From: [Clostridium] hylemonae DSM 15053
GTDB lineage: Bacteria; Bacillota; Clostridia; Lachnospirales; Lachnospiraceae
Reading direction: 5' to 3'
NCBI RefSeq assembly: GCF_008281175.1
Contig: NZ_CP036524.1
Coordinates: forward strand, 1,798,001 to 1,862,000
Length of the DNA: 64,000 nucleotides
Shown here in pieces: positions 24,250-32,946 of this stretch. The position numbers and the translations under genes are program-made. Within the stretch, counting starts at the first letter, position 1. Each line of letters opens with the position of its first letter. The notes under the pieces were generated by a model. The model had not been told where the DNA came from. It worked only from the letters and a program-made list of their open reading frames with translations, and did no database searches.

Positions 24250-26337
24250 ATGAATAAGATACAAGTACTTGACCAAGTTACAATAGACAAGATCGCGGCC
24301 GGAGAGGTGATCGAGCGGCCGGCTTCCGTCGTAAAGGAACTGGCAGAAAACGCCATAGACGCGGGCGCGACATCCATAACTGTGGAGATCAAAGAAGGAG
24401 GTATCTCCTTTATCCGTATCGCGGACAACGGCTGCGGCATCGGAAGGGAAGATGTGCCGTCCGCCTTTCTGCGGCATTCTACAAGTAAGATCCGCTCTGT
24501 GGAGGATCTTGTACATATCGGTTCCCTCGGCTTCCGGGGAGAAGCGCTCTCCAGCATCGCGGCAGTTTCGCAGGTGGAGCTGGTGACGAAGACAAAAGCC
24601 GACACGTTCGGTACAAGCTACCGCATCGCAGGCGGAAAAGAGGAAGCGCTGGAAGATACAGGAGCGCCGGACGGAACTACCTTTCTTATCCGGCAGCTGT
24701 TCTATAATACTCCGGCCAGAAGGAAGTTTTTGAAAACGCCGATGACGGAGGCGAGCCATGTGGGAGAACTGGTGACACGGCTGGCGCTGTCCCATCCGGA
24801 GATCTCGTTTCAGTTTATCAATAATGGACAGTCGAAAGTCCACACTTCGGGAAACGGAAGTCTGAAGGACGTCATTTATCACGTGTACGGCAGAGAGATC
24901 GCCGCGAACCTGCTCGCCGTAAACTACGAGCGAACCGGGATGAAGATCACCGGGTTTCTCGGCAAACCGCTCATATCAAGGGGCAACCGCAATTTTGAAA
25001 ATTATTTTATCAATGGACGGTATGTGAAGAGCAATATGATCGCGAAAGCCATTGAAGATGCGTATAAGGATTTCACCATGCAGCACAAGTATCCGTTTGT
25101 CGTACTGCATATGGAGATTGACGGGGAACATATTGATGTCAATGTTCATCCGACAAAGATGGAACTGAGGTTTAACAATCAGCAGGATGTCTATAATTCT
25201 GTATATGAGGCGGTGGACAGAGGACTTCACGCGGAGGAAATGATCCCTCATGTGGAGCTCCCTGAGCCTCCCGGAGGGGAGACGCCGTCCGTGCGCCCGG
25301 CAGAGCAAAAGCCGGAGCCGTCGCCGGAGAAGGAGTATGCGGCGCAGAGACCGCCGGTGAAGGAGCCGATACAGCAGGCGCAGCCGATGCGGGAAACGCC
25401 CCGGCAGACGCAGCCGGTAAAAGAGCAGCCGGTACGGGCAGAGGCACCGTCTGGAAAGGGAACTGCGCAGAGAGATGTGAATTATTTCCTGGAGGAGATG
25501 AAGAAGAGAGTACGCTCCTACCATGAACAGAATTCTTCTGCGGAAGTACAGGATAAAAATGCCATATTTAAGCCGGGCATCCAGGCTGACCGGATACGGG
25601 AGGCTGCAGCGTACGCCAAAACAGACGCGAAAGCAGACGACGTGCAGAGGAACAGCGCCCCACTCAAGGAGACAGACAGTGCAGGGAAACAGATGGAGAG
25701 CGGGACCGCGAAGCAGATGGATATGTTCGAGGAAAAGTTTCTTGACCGTGAACGGAAGGCGGAATACAAGCTTGTCGGCCAGGTGTTTGACACATACTGG
25801 ATCGTGGAATTCCATGACAGCCTCTACATTATCGATCAGCACGCAGCCCATGAGCGGGTGCTCTATGAGCGCACGCTGAAGAATATGAAGACAAGAGAAT
25901 TTACGTCCCAGTATATCAGTCCGCCGATCATTCTTGACTTGACGATGCAGGAGGCAGAGCTTCTGACTATGTACATGGAACAGTTTACAAAAGTCGGTTT
26001 TGAGATCGAAGAATTCGGACAAGATTCCTATGCGGTGAGGGCGGTGCCCGATAATCTGTTCAGTATTGCCAAGAAGGAACTGCTCATGGAGATGATCGAC
26101 AGCCTTTCTGACGAGATCAGCCGGACACTTTCACCGGACCTCATCGATGAGAAAGTGGCATCTATGTCATGCAAGGCTGCGGTCAAGGGGAATATGAAGC
26201 TTTCAGCGGCTGAGGTGGACACTCTGATAAACGAGCTTCTCATGCTGGAGAATCCGTATCACTGCCCGCACGGGCGTCCGACGATCATTGCCATGACGAA
26301 GCGGGAGCTTGAAAAAAAGTTTAAAAGGATAGTATAA
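24250..26337 (+). CDS. mutL: DNA mismatch repair protein MutL
   Basis: MutL links mismatch recognition to strand removal. The 695-residue protein has a GHKL ATPase domain (about 1-330: AENAIDAGAT, DNGCGI, GFRGEAL), a Gln/Pro/Glu-rich linker (about 335-440), and a C-terminal dimerisation domain. The C-terminal part contains DQHAAHERVLYER, ACKAAVKGN-like SCKAAVKGN, and CPHGRPT. These are the endonuclease metal-binding motifs of MutL in bacteria without MutH. Strand nicking by MutL itself is therefore expected. Confidence 0.98.
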   Translation: MNKIQVLDQVTIDKIAAGEVIERPASVVKELAENAIDAGATSITVEIKEGGISFIRIADNGCGIGREDVPSAFLRHSTSKIRSVEDLVHIGSLGFRGEALSSIAAVSQVELVTKTKADTFGTSYRIAGGKEEALEDTGAPDGTTFLIRQLFYNTPARRKFLKTPMTEASHVGELVTRLALSHPEISFQFINNGQSKVHTSGNGSLKDVIYHVYGREIAANLLAVNYERTGMKITGFLGKPLISRGNRNFENYFINGRYVKSNMIAKAIEDAYKDFTMQHKYPFVVLHMEIDGEHIDVNVHPTKMELRFNNQQDVYNSVYEAVDRGLHAEEMIPHVELPEPPGGETPSVRPAEQKPEPSPEKEYAAQRPPVKEPIQQAQPMRETPRQTQPVKEQPVRAEAPSGKGTAQRDVNYFLEEMKKRVRSYHEQNSSAEVQDKNAIFKPGIQADRIREAAAYAKTDAKADDVQRNSAPLKETDSAGKQMESGTAKQMDMFEEKFLDRERKAEYKLVGQVFDTYWIVEFHDSLYIIDQHAAHERVLYERTLKNMKTREFTSQYISPPIILDLTMQEAELLTMYMEQFTKVGFEIEEFGQDSYAVRAVPDNLFSIAKKELLMEMIDSLSDEISRTLSPDLIDEKVASMSCKAAVKGNMKLSAAEVDTLINELLMLENPYHCPHGRPTIIAMTKRELEKKFKRIV

Positions 26338-26339
26338 AT

Positions 26340-27311
26340 ATGAAGAAGCCATTAGTGGTACTGACAGGGCCTACTGCGGTGGGCAAGACAAAAGCGTCCA
26401 TCGCTCTGGCAAAAGCGATCGGCGGAGAGATCATATCCGCCGATTCCATGCAGGTGTATAAATATATGGATATCGGTTCTGCGAAGATACGGCCTGAGGA
26501 GATGGAAGGGATTCCCCACTATCTTGTAGATGAGCTGATGCCGTCGGAGGAATTCAATGTAGTCCGTTTTCAGAAAATGGCAAGACAGGCGGCCGAGTGC
26601 ATTTATGAAAAAGGCCGGATCCCCATTGTTGTCGGAGGGACCGGCTTTTACATCCAGGCGCTGCTCTATGATATTGATTTTACAGAGACGGAAGCAGGAA
26701 CGGACATCCGGAACAGACTTGCCGGGTACGCGCAGAGATACGGGGCGGATAAGCTGCATGAACGGCTTGCCGAAGTAGATGAGGCATCGGCTGCCAAGAT
26801 ACATCCGAACAATGTCAAACGGGTCATCCGGGCGCTGGAGTATTATGAACAGACCGGGAAGCGGATTTCAGAGCACAATGAACGGGAGCGGATGAAGGAA
26901 TCCCCTTACAGCGCAGTATACTTTGTGCTGACCGATGACAGGGAAACGCTCTATGACCGGATCAACAGGCGGGTGGACAAAATGATGGAGGACGGACTTG
27001 TCGGCGAGGTGCGCAGGCTGAGACAGATGGGGTATACGAAAGAGCTTGTCTCCATGCAGGGCCTTGGATATAAAGAAATACTTGACTATCTTGACGGAAG
27101 CTGTACACTGGAAGAAGCGGTCTATACGATAAAAAGGGATACAAGACATTTTGCCAAACGGCAGATCACATGGTTTAAGAGGGAGAGAGATGTGATCTGG
27201 ATAGACAAGGGGGCGTACGGACATGATGAAGAAAAAATTCTGCACGCGATGATAAAGCATTTGGAGGGAGTACTATGTTTAGAAAATTATTCGGGGGGAA
27301 CCAGTTCCTGA
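26340..27311 (+). CDS. miaA: tRNA dimethylallyltransferase MiaA
   Basis: MiaA transfers a dimethylallyl group from DMAPP to A37 of tRNAs reading UNN codons, giving the substrate of MiaB. The 323-residue protein has the P-loop GPTAVGKTKAS, the ISADSMQVYKYMDIG substrate loop, GGTGFYIQALL, and RQITWFKRE. It begins two bases after mutL in the common mutS-mutL-miaA order. AAGGATAG within the mutL end serves as ribosome-binding site. The stop overlaps the next gene by 37 bases. Confidence 0.97.
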   Translation: MKKPLVVLTGPTAVGKTKASIALAKAIGGEIISADSMQVYKYMDIGSAKIRPEEMEGIPHYLVDELMPSEEFNVVRFQKMARQAAECIYEKGRIPIVVGGTGFYIQALLYDIDFTETEAGTDIRNRLAGYAQRYGADKLHERLAEVDEASAAKIHPNNVKRVIRALEYYEQTGKRISEHNERERMKESPYSAVYFVLTDDRETLYDRINRRVDKMMEDGLVGEVRRLRQMGYTKELVSMQGLGYKEILDYLDGSCTLEEAVYTIKRDTRHFAKRQITWFKRERDVIWIDKGAYGHDEEKILHAMIKHLEGVLCLENYSGGTSS

Positions 27312-27586
27312 AGAAGATGAACACATTGATGGAACTTTATTCGCGCAGCCATAACGCGGCTGCTACATACAAACAGCTGCTGGAGCTTGCGCCGCTCATA
27401 CGCACGAACGGGGAGGAAGCGCTGTATGATCTGAACCGCGCTGCACTTCTGTACGATATGAAGCGTTACCGGGAGTCGGCAGATATAGTGCTTGAGATAA
27501 AGCCGTTAAATCCGGAATTTGACGCCAGGTGCGCGTCTTTAAAGACTAAGATCATGAATGCCTGGCAGGGAGGGGACAGTTATTAA
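27275..27586 (+). CDS. Small TPR-like hypothetical protein
   Basis: This 103-residue protein starts within the end of miaA behind TTGGAGGGAG. It is all helical with a TPR-like pattern (AAATYKQLLELAPLIRTNGEEALYDLNRAALLYDMKRYRESADIVLEI). No enzyme motif was seen. I do not recognise a named family; a scaffold role is possible. It overlaps miaA and is followed at once by the PLP-enzyme gene, so it is part of the same operon. Confidence 0.72.
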   Translation: MFRKLFGGNQFLKKMNTLMELYSRSHNAAATYKQLLELAPLIRTNGEEALYDLNRAALLYDMKRYRESADIVLEIKPLNPEFDARCASLKTKIMNAWQGGDSY

Positions 27587-27587
27587 G

Positions 27588-28871
27588 ATGCAGGATATAA
27601 CAAAGCTGTATGAAGAGATGGGAATAAGGGAAACGGTTCTTGCATTTGGGCGGGAGACAGAGACCGCGCTGAAAGATCGTTTCGATGAGATAGACAGAAC
27701 CGCAGAATATAATCAGCTGAAAGTGATCCGTGCCATGCAGGAAAACCGCGTATGCGAGGCATGCTTTAACTACGCGAGCGGATACGGATACAGTGACCAG
27801 GGCAGAGATACGCTGGAGGAAGTGTATGCCTCTGTGTTCCACACGGACAGCGCGCTCGTGCGTCCGCAGATCACATGTGGCACTCACGCGCTTTCTCTTG
27901 CGCTCGGCGCCTGCCTGCGCCCGGGGGATGAGCTGCTCTCCCCGGTGGGGAAACCGTATGATACACTGGAGGAGGTGATCGGCATCCGCCCGTCAAAAGG
28001 TTCACTTGCGGAATACGGCATCACCTATTCGCAGGTGGAACTGCTGGAAGACGGGACGTTTGACTATGATAGGATCAGAGCTGCTCTCAATGACAGGACG
28101 AAGCTTGTCACCATTCAGCGTTCCAAAGGATACCAGACACGTCCAAGCTTTTCGGTCCGGCAGATCGGAGAACTGATCGCCTTTGTAAAGCGGCTCAGGC
28201 CGGATGTGATCTGCATGGTAGACAACTGTTACGGGGAATTCGTGGAGACGCTTGAGCCTAGCGATGTCGGAGCGGACATGGTGGTCGGTTCCCTCATAAA
28301 GAATCCCGGAGGGGGACTTGCCCCTATAGGCGGATATATCGCGGGCAGACAGGACTTGATCGATGCCTGCGGTTACCGGCTCACCGCGCCTGGACTGGGC
28401 AGGGAAGTAGGAGCGTCACTCGGGGTGATGCAGTCTTTCTATCAGGGGCTTTTTCTGGCGCCTACGGTGGCGGCCAGCGCGCTGAAGGGGGCCGTGTTTG
28501 CAGCCAGTCTCTATGAACGGCTCGGTTATGGTGTCGTTCCCGGCGGATCAGAGAGCAGGCATGATATCATTCAGGCCGTAGAACTTGGAACACCGGAAGG
28601 AGTGATCGCTTTCTGCCGGGGAATTCAGGCCGCGGCTCCGGTGGACGCTTATGTCACCCCGGAACCATGGGCGATGCCTGGATATGACAGCGACGTGATC
28701 ATGGCGGCAGGGGCTTTTGTGCAGGGGTCATCCATTGAACTGAGCGCCGACGGGCCCATCAAACCGCCATACGCAGTGTACTTTCAGGGAGGGCTCACAT
28801 GGCCTCACGCAAAACTGGGGATCCTTATGTCGCTGGAATATATGGCAAGGGAAGGGCTTGTAAAAATATAG
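27588..28871 (+). CDS. PLP-dependent methionine gamma-lyase-like protein (YnbB / aluminium resistance family)
   Basis: This 427-residue protein is of fold-type I and belongs to the family known as aluminium-resistance or YnbB-like. The PLP-site region includes ICMVDNCYGEF (Asp), and VVGSLIKNPGGGLAPIGGYIAG, where the Lys should form the Schiff base. An N-terminal YASGYGYSDQGRDTLEEVYA stretch is also conserved in Cys/Met metabolism enzymes. The physiological substrate is not established. I prefer the ATG at 27588 behind GGGAGGGG; a start at 27558 would add ten residues and overlap the previous gene. The miaA-YnbB order is also known from Bacillus relatives. Confidence 0.88.
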   Translation: MQDITKLYEEMGIRETVLAFGRETETALKDRFDEIDRTAEYNQLKVIRAMQENRVCEACFNYASGYGYSDQGRDTLEEVYASVFHTDSALVRPQITCGTHALSLALGACLRPGDELLSPVGKPYDTLEEVIGIRPSKGSLAEYGITYSQVELLEDGTFDYDRIRAALNDRTKLVTIQRSKGYQTRPSFSVRQIGELIAFVKRLRPDVICMVDNCYGEFVETLEPSDVGADMVVGSLIKNPGGGLAPIGGYIAGRQDLIDACGYRLTAPGLGREVGASLGVMQSFYQGLFLAPTVAASALKGAVFAASLYERLGYGVVPGGSESRHDIIQAVELGTPEGVIAFCRGIQAAAPVDAYVTPEPWAMPGYDSDVIMAAGAFVQGSSIELSADGPIKPPYAVYFQGGLTWPHAKLGILMSLEYMAREGLVKI

Positions 28872-28893
28872 GGCGTCAAAGAAGGGAAAAGAG

Positions 28894-30123
28894 ATGGGAA
28901 CGATAGCAGTGATCGGCGGCGGCGTCTCCGGAATGACGGCCGCGGCAGCGGCAGCCCGTAAGGACCGCCGCGCCGGCGTGTATATACTGGAACATAACGA
29001 CAGTCTTGGCAAAAAGATACTTTCTACGGGAAACGGGCGGTGTAACCTTACGAACCTGAACATGTCCGCAGCCTGTTTCCGGGGCGGGGACCAGGAGATC
29101 GTGGAGGCTGTGCTGCGCCGGTTTGGCGGGAGGCAGACGGAGGAATTTTTTCACAGCGTCGGGGTGCTGACACATGCGAGGGGAGACTATGTCTATCCCC
29201 GCTCCGAACAGGCCGCAGATGTCAGGGAGAGTCTGCAGATGGAACTTGCGCGCCTTCGGGTCGGCTGCCATATGAATAAACATGTAAAAAAGATACGAAA
29301 AGAAGGACAGGAATTTATCATAGAGAGCGGAGGTAAACAATTCCGGGCGGACAAGGTGATCCTCGCCTGCGGAAGCCGCGCCTCTAAGATCGCCGGCTCG
29401 GACGGAAGCGGCTATACTCTGGCAAGGGAGCTGGGCCATACGCTGGAGCCGGTCGTTCCGGCGCTTGTCCAGCTGAAAGTCCGCGGCAATCCTTTCGCCA
29501 AAGCGGCAGGGGTGAGGACAGAGGCAAGAATTGCCGCCATAGTCGGAGGAAGAGAGGCGGCTTCCGATACTGGAGAGCTGCAGATCACCAGTTACGGCGT
29601 CTCCGGTATTCCGGTTTTTCAGGTCAGCCGTTTTATTTCAAGGGGACTATATGAAAAACGCCGTGTACAGACAGAGATCGACTTTCTGCCGGAGATGTCC
29701 CTGCAGGAGACGGAACGTCTGTTTATAGAGAGGAGACAGCAGTTCAGGGGGCGCAGCGCCGGGGAATTCCTTACCGGTGTATTCAGCCGGAAACTCATCC
29801 CAAGGCTGCTGGAGCTTGCAGGCATCCGGCTGAATACACCGGCAGAAGGCATTACGCCAAAACAGCTTAAGTCGCTCTCTTATGTATGCAAGCGGACAGT
29901 CCTTGACATTGAAGATACGAATGGATTTGAACAGGCGCAGATATGCGCGGGAGGAGTGAAGACTTCCGAGATATGTCCGGATACGATGGAATCTCTCCTT
30001 ATGCCCGGCGTGTATATCGTTGGGGAACTTATGGATGTGGATGGTATGTGCGGAGGGTATAATATCACCTATGCTGTCGCGACCGGATATATCGCCGGCT
30101 GCCATGCGGCTGATGCCGTATAG
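28894..30123 (+). CDS. HI0933-family NAD(P)/FAD-dependent oxidoreductase (BaiN-type family)
   Basis: This 409-residue flavoprotein starts with the dinucleotide motif GGGVSGMTAAAAAARK and the family signature GKKILSTGNGRCNLTNLN. The middle carries VILACGSRASKIAGSDGSGY, and a C-terminal GVYIVGELMDVDGMCGGYNITYAVATGYIAG closes the FAD site. This is the HI0933/YhiN family. BaiN of C. scindens, reported to reduce C4 and C6 of 3-oxo-delta4,6 bile-acid intermediates, belongs to the same family. Because this genome has bai genes at 57-62 kb, orthology to BaiN is worth testing, but close paralogs occur in nearly all Firmicutes, so I give no gene symbol. GAAGGGAAAAG precedes the start. Confidence 0.88.
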   Translation: MGTIAVIGGGVSGMTAAAAAARKDRRAGVYILEHNDSLGKKILSTGNGRCNLTNLNMSAACFRGGDQEIVEAVLRRFGGRQTEEFFHSVGVLTHARGDYVYPRSEQAADVRESLQMELARLRVGCHMNKHVKKIRKEGQEFIIESGGKQFRADKVILACGSRASKIAGSDGSGYTLARELGHTLEPVVPALVQLKVRGNPFAKAAGVRTEARIAAIVGGREAASDTGELQITSYGVSGIPVFQVSRFISRGLYEKRRVQTEIDFLPEMSLQETERLFIERRQQFRGRSAGEFLTGVFSRKLIPRLLELAGIRLNTPAEGITPKQLKSLSYVCKRTVLDIEDTNGFEQAQICAGGVKTSEICPDTMESLLMPGVYIVGELMDVDGMCGGYNITYAVATGYIAGCHAADAV

Positions 30124-30208
30124 CTTCTGCCGGAAGCTGCCTGTTTGTAAAATTACGGAACAGCACAATATATTCTGCGCTGTTCCAAAGTAAGAAAGGA
30201 AGAGTCAG

Positions 30209-31858
30209 ATGATACGTATGACCCAGCTTAAGCTGCCGGCAGATCACACGAGGGATGAATTGAAGGATAAGATTTTAAAACTGCTGCGCATTGATACTCA
30301 TGCGCTTCTTTCTTATGCGGTAATAAAACAGTCGCTGGACGCGAGAAAGAAGCCGGAACTTTATTACGTCTATACGGTAGATGTACACGTATCGGATGAG
30401 CAGGCTGTAAAAAGACGGACAAGACATAAAAACATCATGTTCTGCAGACCGGAACCTGACTACGTGTTAAGAGCCCGGGGCGATCAGGCGCCGGCGCACC
30501 GCCCGGTCATCATAGGGACAGGCCCCGCCGGCCTTTTCTGCGGATATGAGCTTGCGCTGCTCGGATACCGCCCGATTCTTCTTGAGCGGGGGGCAGACGT
30601 TGACAGGCGGCTTGCGGATGTAAAGCAGTTCTGGGAAGAAGGAAAGCTTAATATCCATTCAAATGTCCAGTTCGGCGAGGGCGGCGCAGGTACGTTCTCA
30701 GACGGGAAACTGAACACGCTTGTGAAGGACCCGCAAAGGCGCAATGCAAGAGTGCTTAAGGTGTTTACGGAACACGGGGCGCCGGAGGAGATCCGGTATC
30801 AGAACAAGCCCCATCTCGGCACGGATATGCTGACCGGGATCGTAAAGAATATGCGGAAGTCCATAGAAAAGCTGGGGGGCGAAGTGCGTTTCGACTCCCT
30901 CGTCAAAGACATCCGGACAGTCATAGAAGGAGACGCACGGCGGCTCGCCGGACTGCTCGTCGAGGATCTGCGGTCAGGGGAGCGGTACTGGCTTGAGACC
31001 GAAACTGCAGTTTTTGCCATCGGACACAGTGCAAGGGATACGTTTGCCATGCTTGAGAAACAAGGACTGCCCATGGAGGCAAAATCATTTGCGGTCGGAG
31101 TGCGCATTGAGCATGCCCAGACAATGGTGGACAAAGAACAGTACGGGGAGGCGAATGCCGGGAAACTGCCGCCGGCTGCTTACAAACTCACCGCATCCGC
31201 CTCTGACGGGAGAGGGGTATATACGTTCTGCATGTGCCCGGGCGGATATGTGGTCAATGCGTCTTCCGAGGAGGGAAGACTTGCGGTGAATGGAATGAGT
31301 TACCATGACAGGGGCGGAGAGAATGCCAACAGCGCGGTCATCGTGACCGTGTCCCCGGACGATTACGGAGCAGACGGGCCGCTATCCGGAGTGGAATTCC
31401 AGAGAAGGCTTGAGGAGGCCGCTTTCCGGGAGGGAGGCGGAAACGTCCCGGTCCAGCTTTTTAAAGATTTCCGTGAGAACAGGCCGTCCTCCGGCGGCGG
31501 AAATGTGTCCCCACAGATAAAAGGAGCGTACCGGTGGGCAAATGTGCGCAGTATATTTCCGACATTTCTCGCGCGGGATATCGAGGAAGGAATCGCGGCA
31601 TTCGACCGGAAACTACCCGGGTATGCCGGGGACGACGCCGTAGTGTCAGGTGTGGAGAGCCGGACGTCTTCACCGGTGCGGCTCGTGCGCGGAGAGGATA
31701 TGGAGAGCGGGATAAGAGGGATCTATCCGTGCGGCGAAGGAGCGGGATATGCGGGGGGTATAACTTCCGCCGCTATGGACGGTATCCGGACAGCGGAAGC
31801 AATCGTCAGAATATACCGTCCTTTCGACAAACGTGACGAAGCCTTAAGAAATTTTTAA
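30209..31858 (+). CDS. FAD-dependent dehydrogenase (COG2509 type)
   Basis: This 549-residue protein has an N-terminal domain of about 85 residues (TQLKLPADHTRDELKDKILKLL, YYVYTVDVHV) and then a FAD-binding domain with GTGPAGLFCGYELALLGYRP, NVQFGEGGAGTFSDGKLNT and a C-terminal YPCGEGAGYAGGITSAAMDG. It belongs to the uncharacterised FAD-dependent dehydrogenase group common in clostridia. It lies 85 bases after the HI0933-family gene, so two flavoproteins of unknown substrate are adjacent. AAGAAAGGAAGAG precedes the start. Confidence 0.87.
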   Translation: MIRMTQLKLPADHTRDELKDKILKLLRIDTHALLSYAVIKQSLDARKKPELYYVYTVDVHVSDEQAVKRRTRHKNIMFCRPEPDYVLRARGDQAPAHRPVIIGTGPAGLFCGYELALLGYRPILLERGADVDRRLADVKQFWEEGKLNIHSNVQFGEGGAGTFSDGKLNTLVKDPQRRNARVLKVFTEHGAPEEIRYQNKPHLGTDMLTGIVKNMRKSIEKLGGEVRFDSLVKDIRTVIEGDARRLAGLLVEDLRSGERYWLETETAVFAIGHSARDTFAMLEKQGLPMEAKSFAVGVRIEHAQTMVDKEQYGEANAGKLPPAAYKLTASASDGRGVYTFCMCPGGYVVNASSEEGRLAVNGMSYHDRGGENANSAVIVTVSPDDYGADGPLSGVEFQRRLEEAAFREGGGNVPVQLFKDFRENRPSSGGGNVSPQIKGAYRWANVRSIFPTFLARDIEEGIAAFDRKLPGYAGDDAVVSGVESRTSSPVRLVRGEDMESGIRGIYPCGEGAGYAGGITSAAMDGIRTAEAIVRIYRPFDKRDEALRNF

Positions 31859-31939
31859 TGGGATAAGTATATACACGTATTCTTAAATATGATAAAATAT
31901 ACTGAGTTTTTCTAGTGAGATAAATGAGGAGGAGTACAT

Positions 31940-32200
31940 ATGAAGGGAACAGGAAGCAAGAATGCCTGGGCGCTTTTTCTGTTGATCCTGACAGGGATCG
32001 TGCTCGGTGGTTTTATCGGAATGCTGGCGGACAAAGTTCCGGCTCTTTCCTGGCTCGGATACGGACAGTCTTTTGGGCTGGATGAACCGGTCGTCATGAA
32101 TCTGGGACTGCTGGTGATCACGTTCGGGCTGACGATAAAGATCACGATCGCAAGCATCATCGGCGTAATAATATCGATTATCATTTACCGCTTCTTATAA
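31940..32200 (+). CDS. DUF4321 small membrane protein
   Basis: This 86-residue protein has two hydrophobic helices (AWALFLLILTGIVLGGFIGML, and LVITFGLTIKITIASIIGVIISIIIYRF at the C-terminus) with a short loop between them. It matches the DUF4321 family, which in clostridia sits directly upstream of radC-mreBCD as here. Its function is unknown; a role in envelope growth is an inference from context. GAGGAGGAG precedes the start. Confidence 0.88.
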   Translation: MKGTGSKNAWALFLLILTGIVLGGFIGMLADKVPALSWLGYGQSFGLDEPVVMNLGLLVITFGLTIKITIASIIGVIISIIIYRFL

Positions 32201-32237
32201 GTTTCTCTGCGAAGTGTCATACGAATCTGCTGATAAT

Positions 32238-32930
32238 ATGAATCAAACAAATACCATTCGAGAAATTCCTGAGATGGAACGCCCATATGAAAAATGTGAG
32301 CGCAGGGGGGCTGGCAGCCTAAGTGATGTAGAGCTGCTGGCTGTATTGTTACGTACAGGCACGAGAGGTGAAAATGCGCTGACGCTGGCACAGAAGATCC
32401 TGTATCATACCGGTGAGACGGGGATATTGAGCATCCATCAGTTCAGCATAGAAAGGCTGATGCAGATAAAAGGGATCGGGAAAGTGAAAGCAGTCCAGAT
32501 ATCCTGTATCTCGGAGCTGGCGAAAAGGCTGGCAAAGGCGTGCGCAGGGGAATCTCTCTGTTTTACCAGGCCGGAGACGATAGCCGGTTATTATATGGAG
32601 GATCTAAGACATGAGAAGCAGGAACAGATGAAGCTTTTAATGCTGAATTCAAAATCAAAACTCATCGGTGAGACAGATATATCAAAGGGCACGGTCAATG
32701 CCTCCCTGATCACACCGAGGGAGTTGTTCATAGAAGCGCTGCAGAAAAACGCGGTTGCGATCATTGTGCTGCACAACCACCCGAGCGGCGACCCCTCACC
32801 TAGCAGGGAAGACAGGCTGCTGACGCAGAGAATCCGTGAAGCGGGAGCTTTGATCGGAATTGACCTGTTAGACCACGTCATCATTGGCAATAATTGTTAT
32901 ATGAGTTTCCGGGAGGAGGGCATACTTTAA
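32238..32930 (+). CDS. radC: RadC family JAB-domain protein
   Basis: This protein of about 230 residues has an N-terminal helix-hairpin-helix region (RLMQIKGIGKVKAVQI) and a JAB/MPN metalloprotease-like domain with HNHPSGDPSPSRED and LLDHVIIG. RadC was named as a repair protein, but its repair role has been questioned. It is placed in front of mreB, as in most Firmicutes. The start is uncertain: ATG 32238 gives the usual length but has a poor ribosome-binding site, and GTG 32214 in frame would add eight residues. Confidence 0.93.
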   Translation: MNQTNTIREIPEMERPYEKCERRGAGSLSDVELLAVLLRTGTRGENALTLAQKILYHTGETGILSIHQFSIERLMQIKGIGKVKAVQISCISELAKRLAKACAGESLCFTRPETIAGYYMEDLRHEKQEQMKLLMLNSKSKLIGETDISKGTVNASLITPRELFIEALQKNAVAIIVLHNHPSGDPSPSREDRLLTQRIREAGALIGIDLLDHVIIGNNCYMSFREEGIL

Positions 32931-32946
32931 GAAAGGGCAAAGTCAA

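Noticed and set aside
25260-25460. Minus-strand Pro/Ala-rich frame in mutL
   Set aside because: It mirrors the Gln/Pro/Glu-rich linker codons of MutL and is a composition artefact.
24976-26022. A 348-codon open frame on the minus strand
   Set aside because: It lies wholly antisense to mutL, follows its codon pattern, has Arg/Leu-rich low-complexity sequence and no ribosome-binding site.
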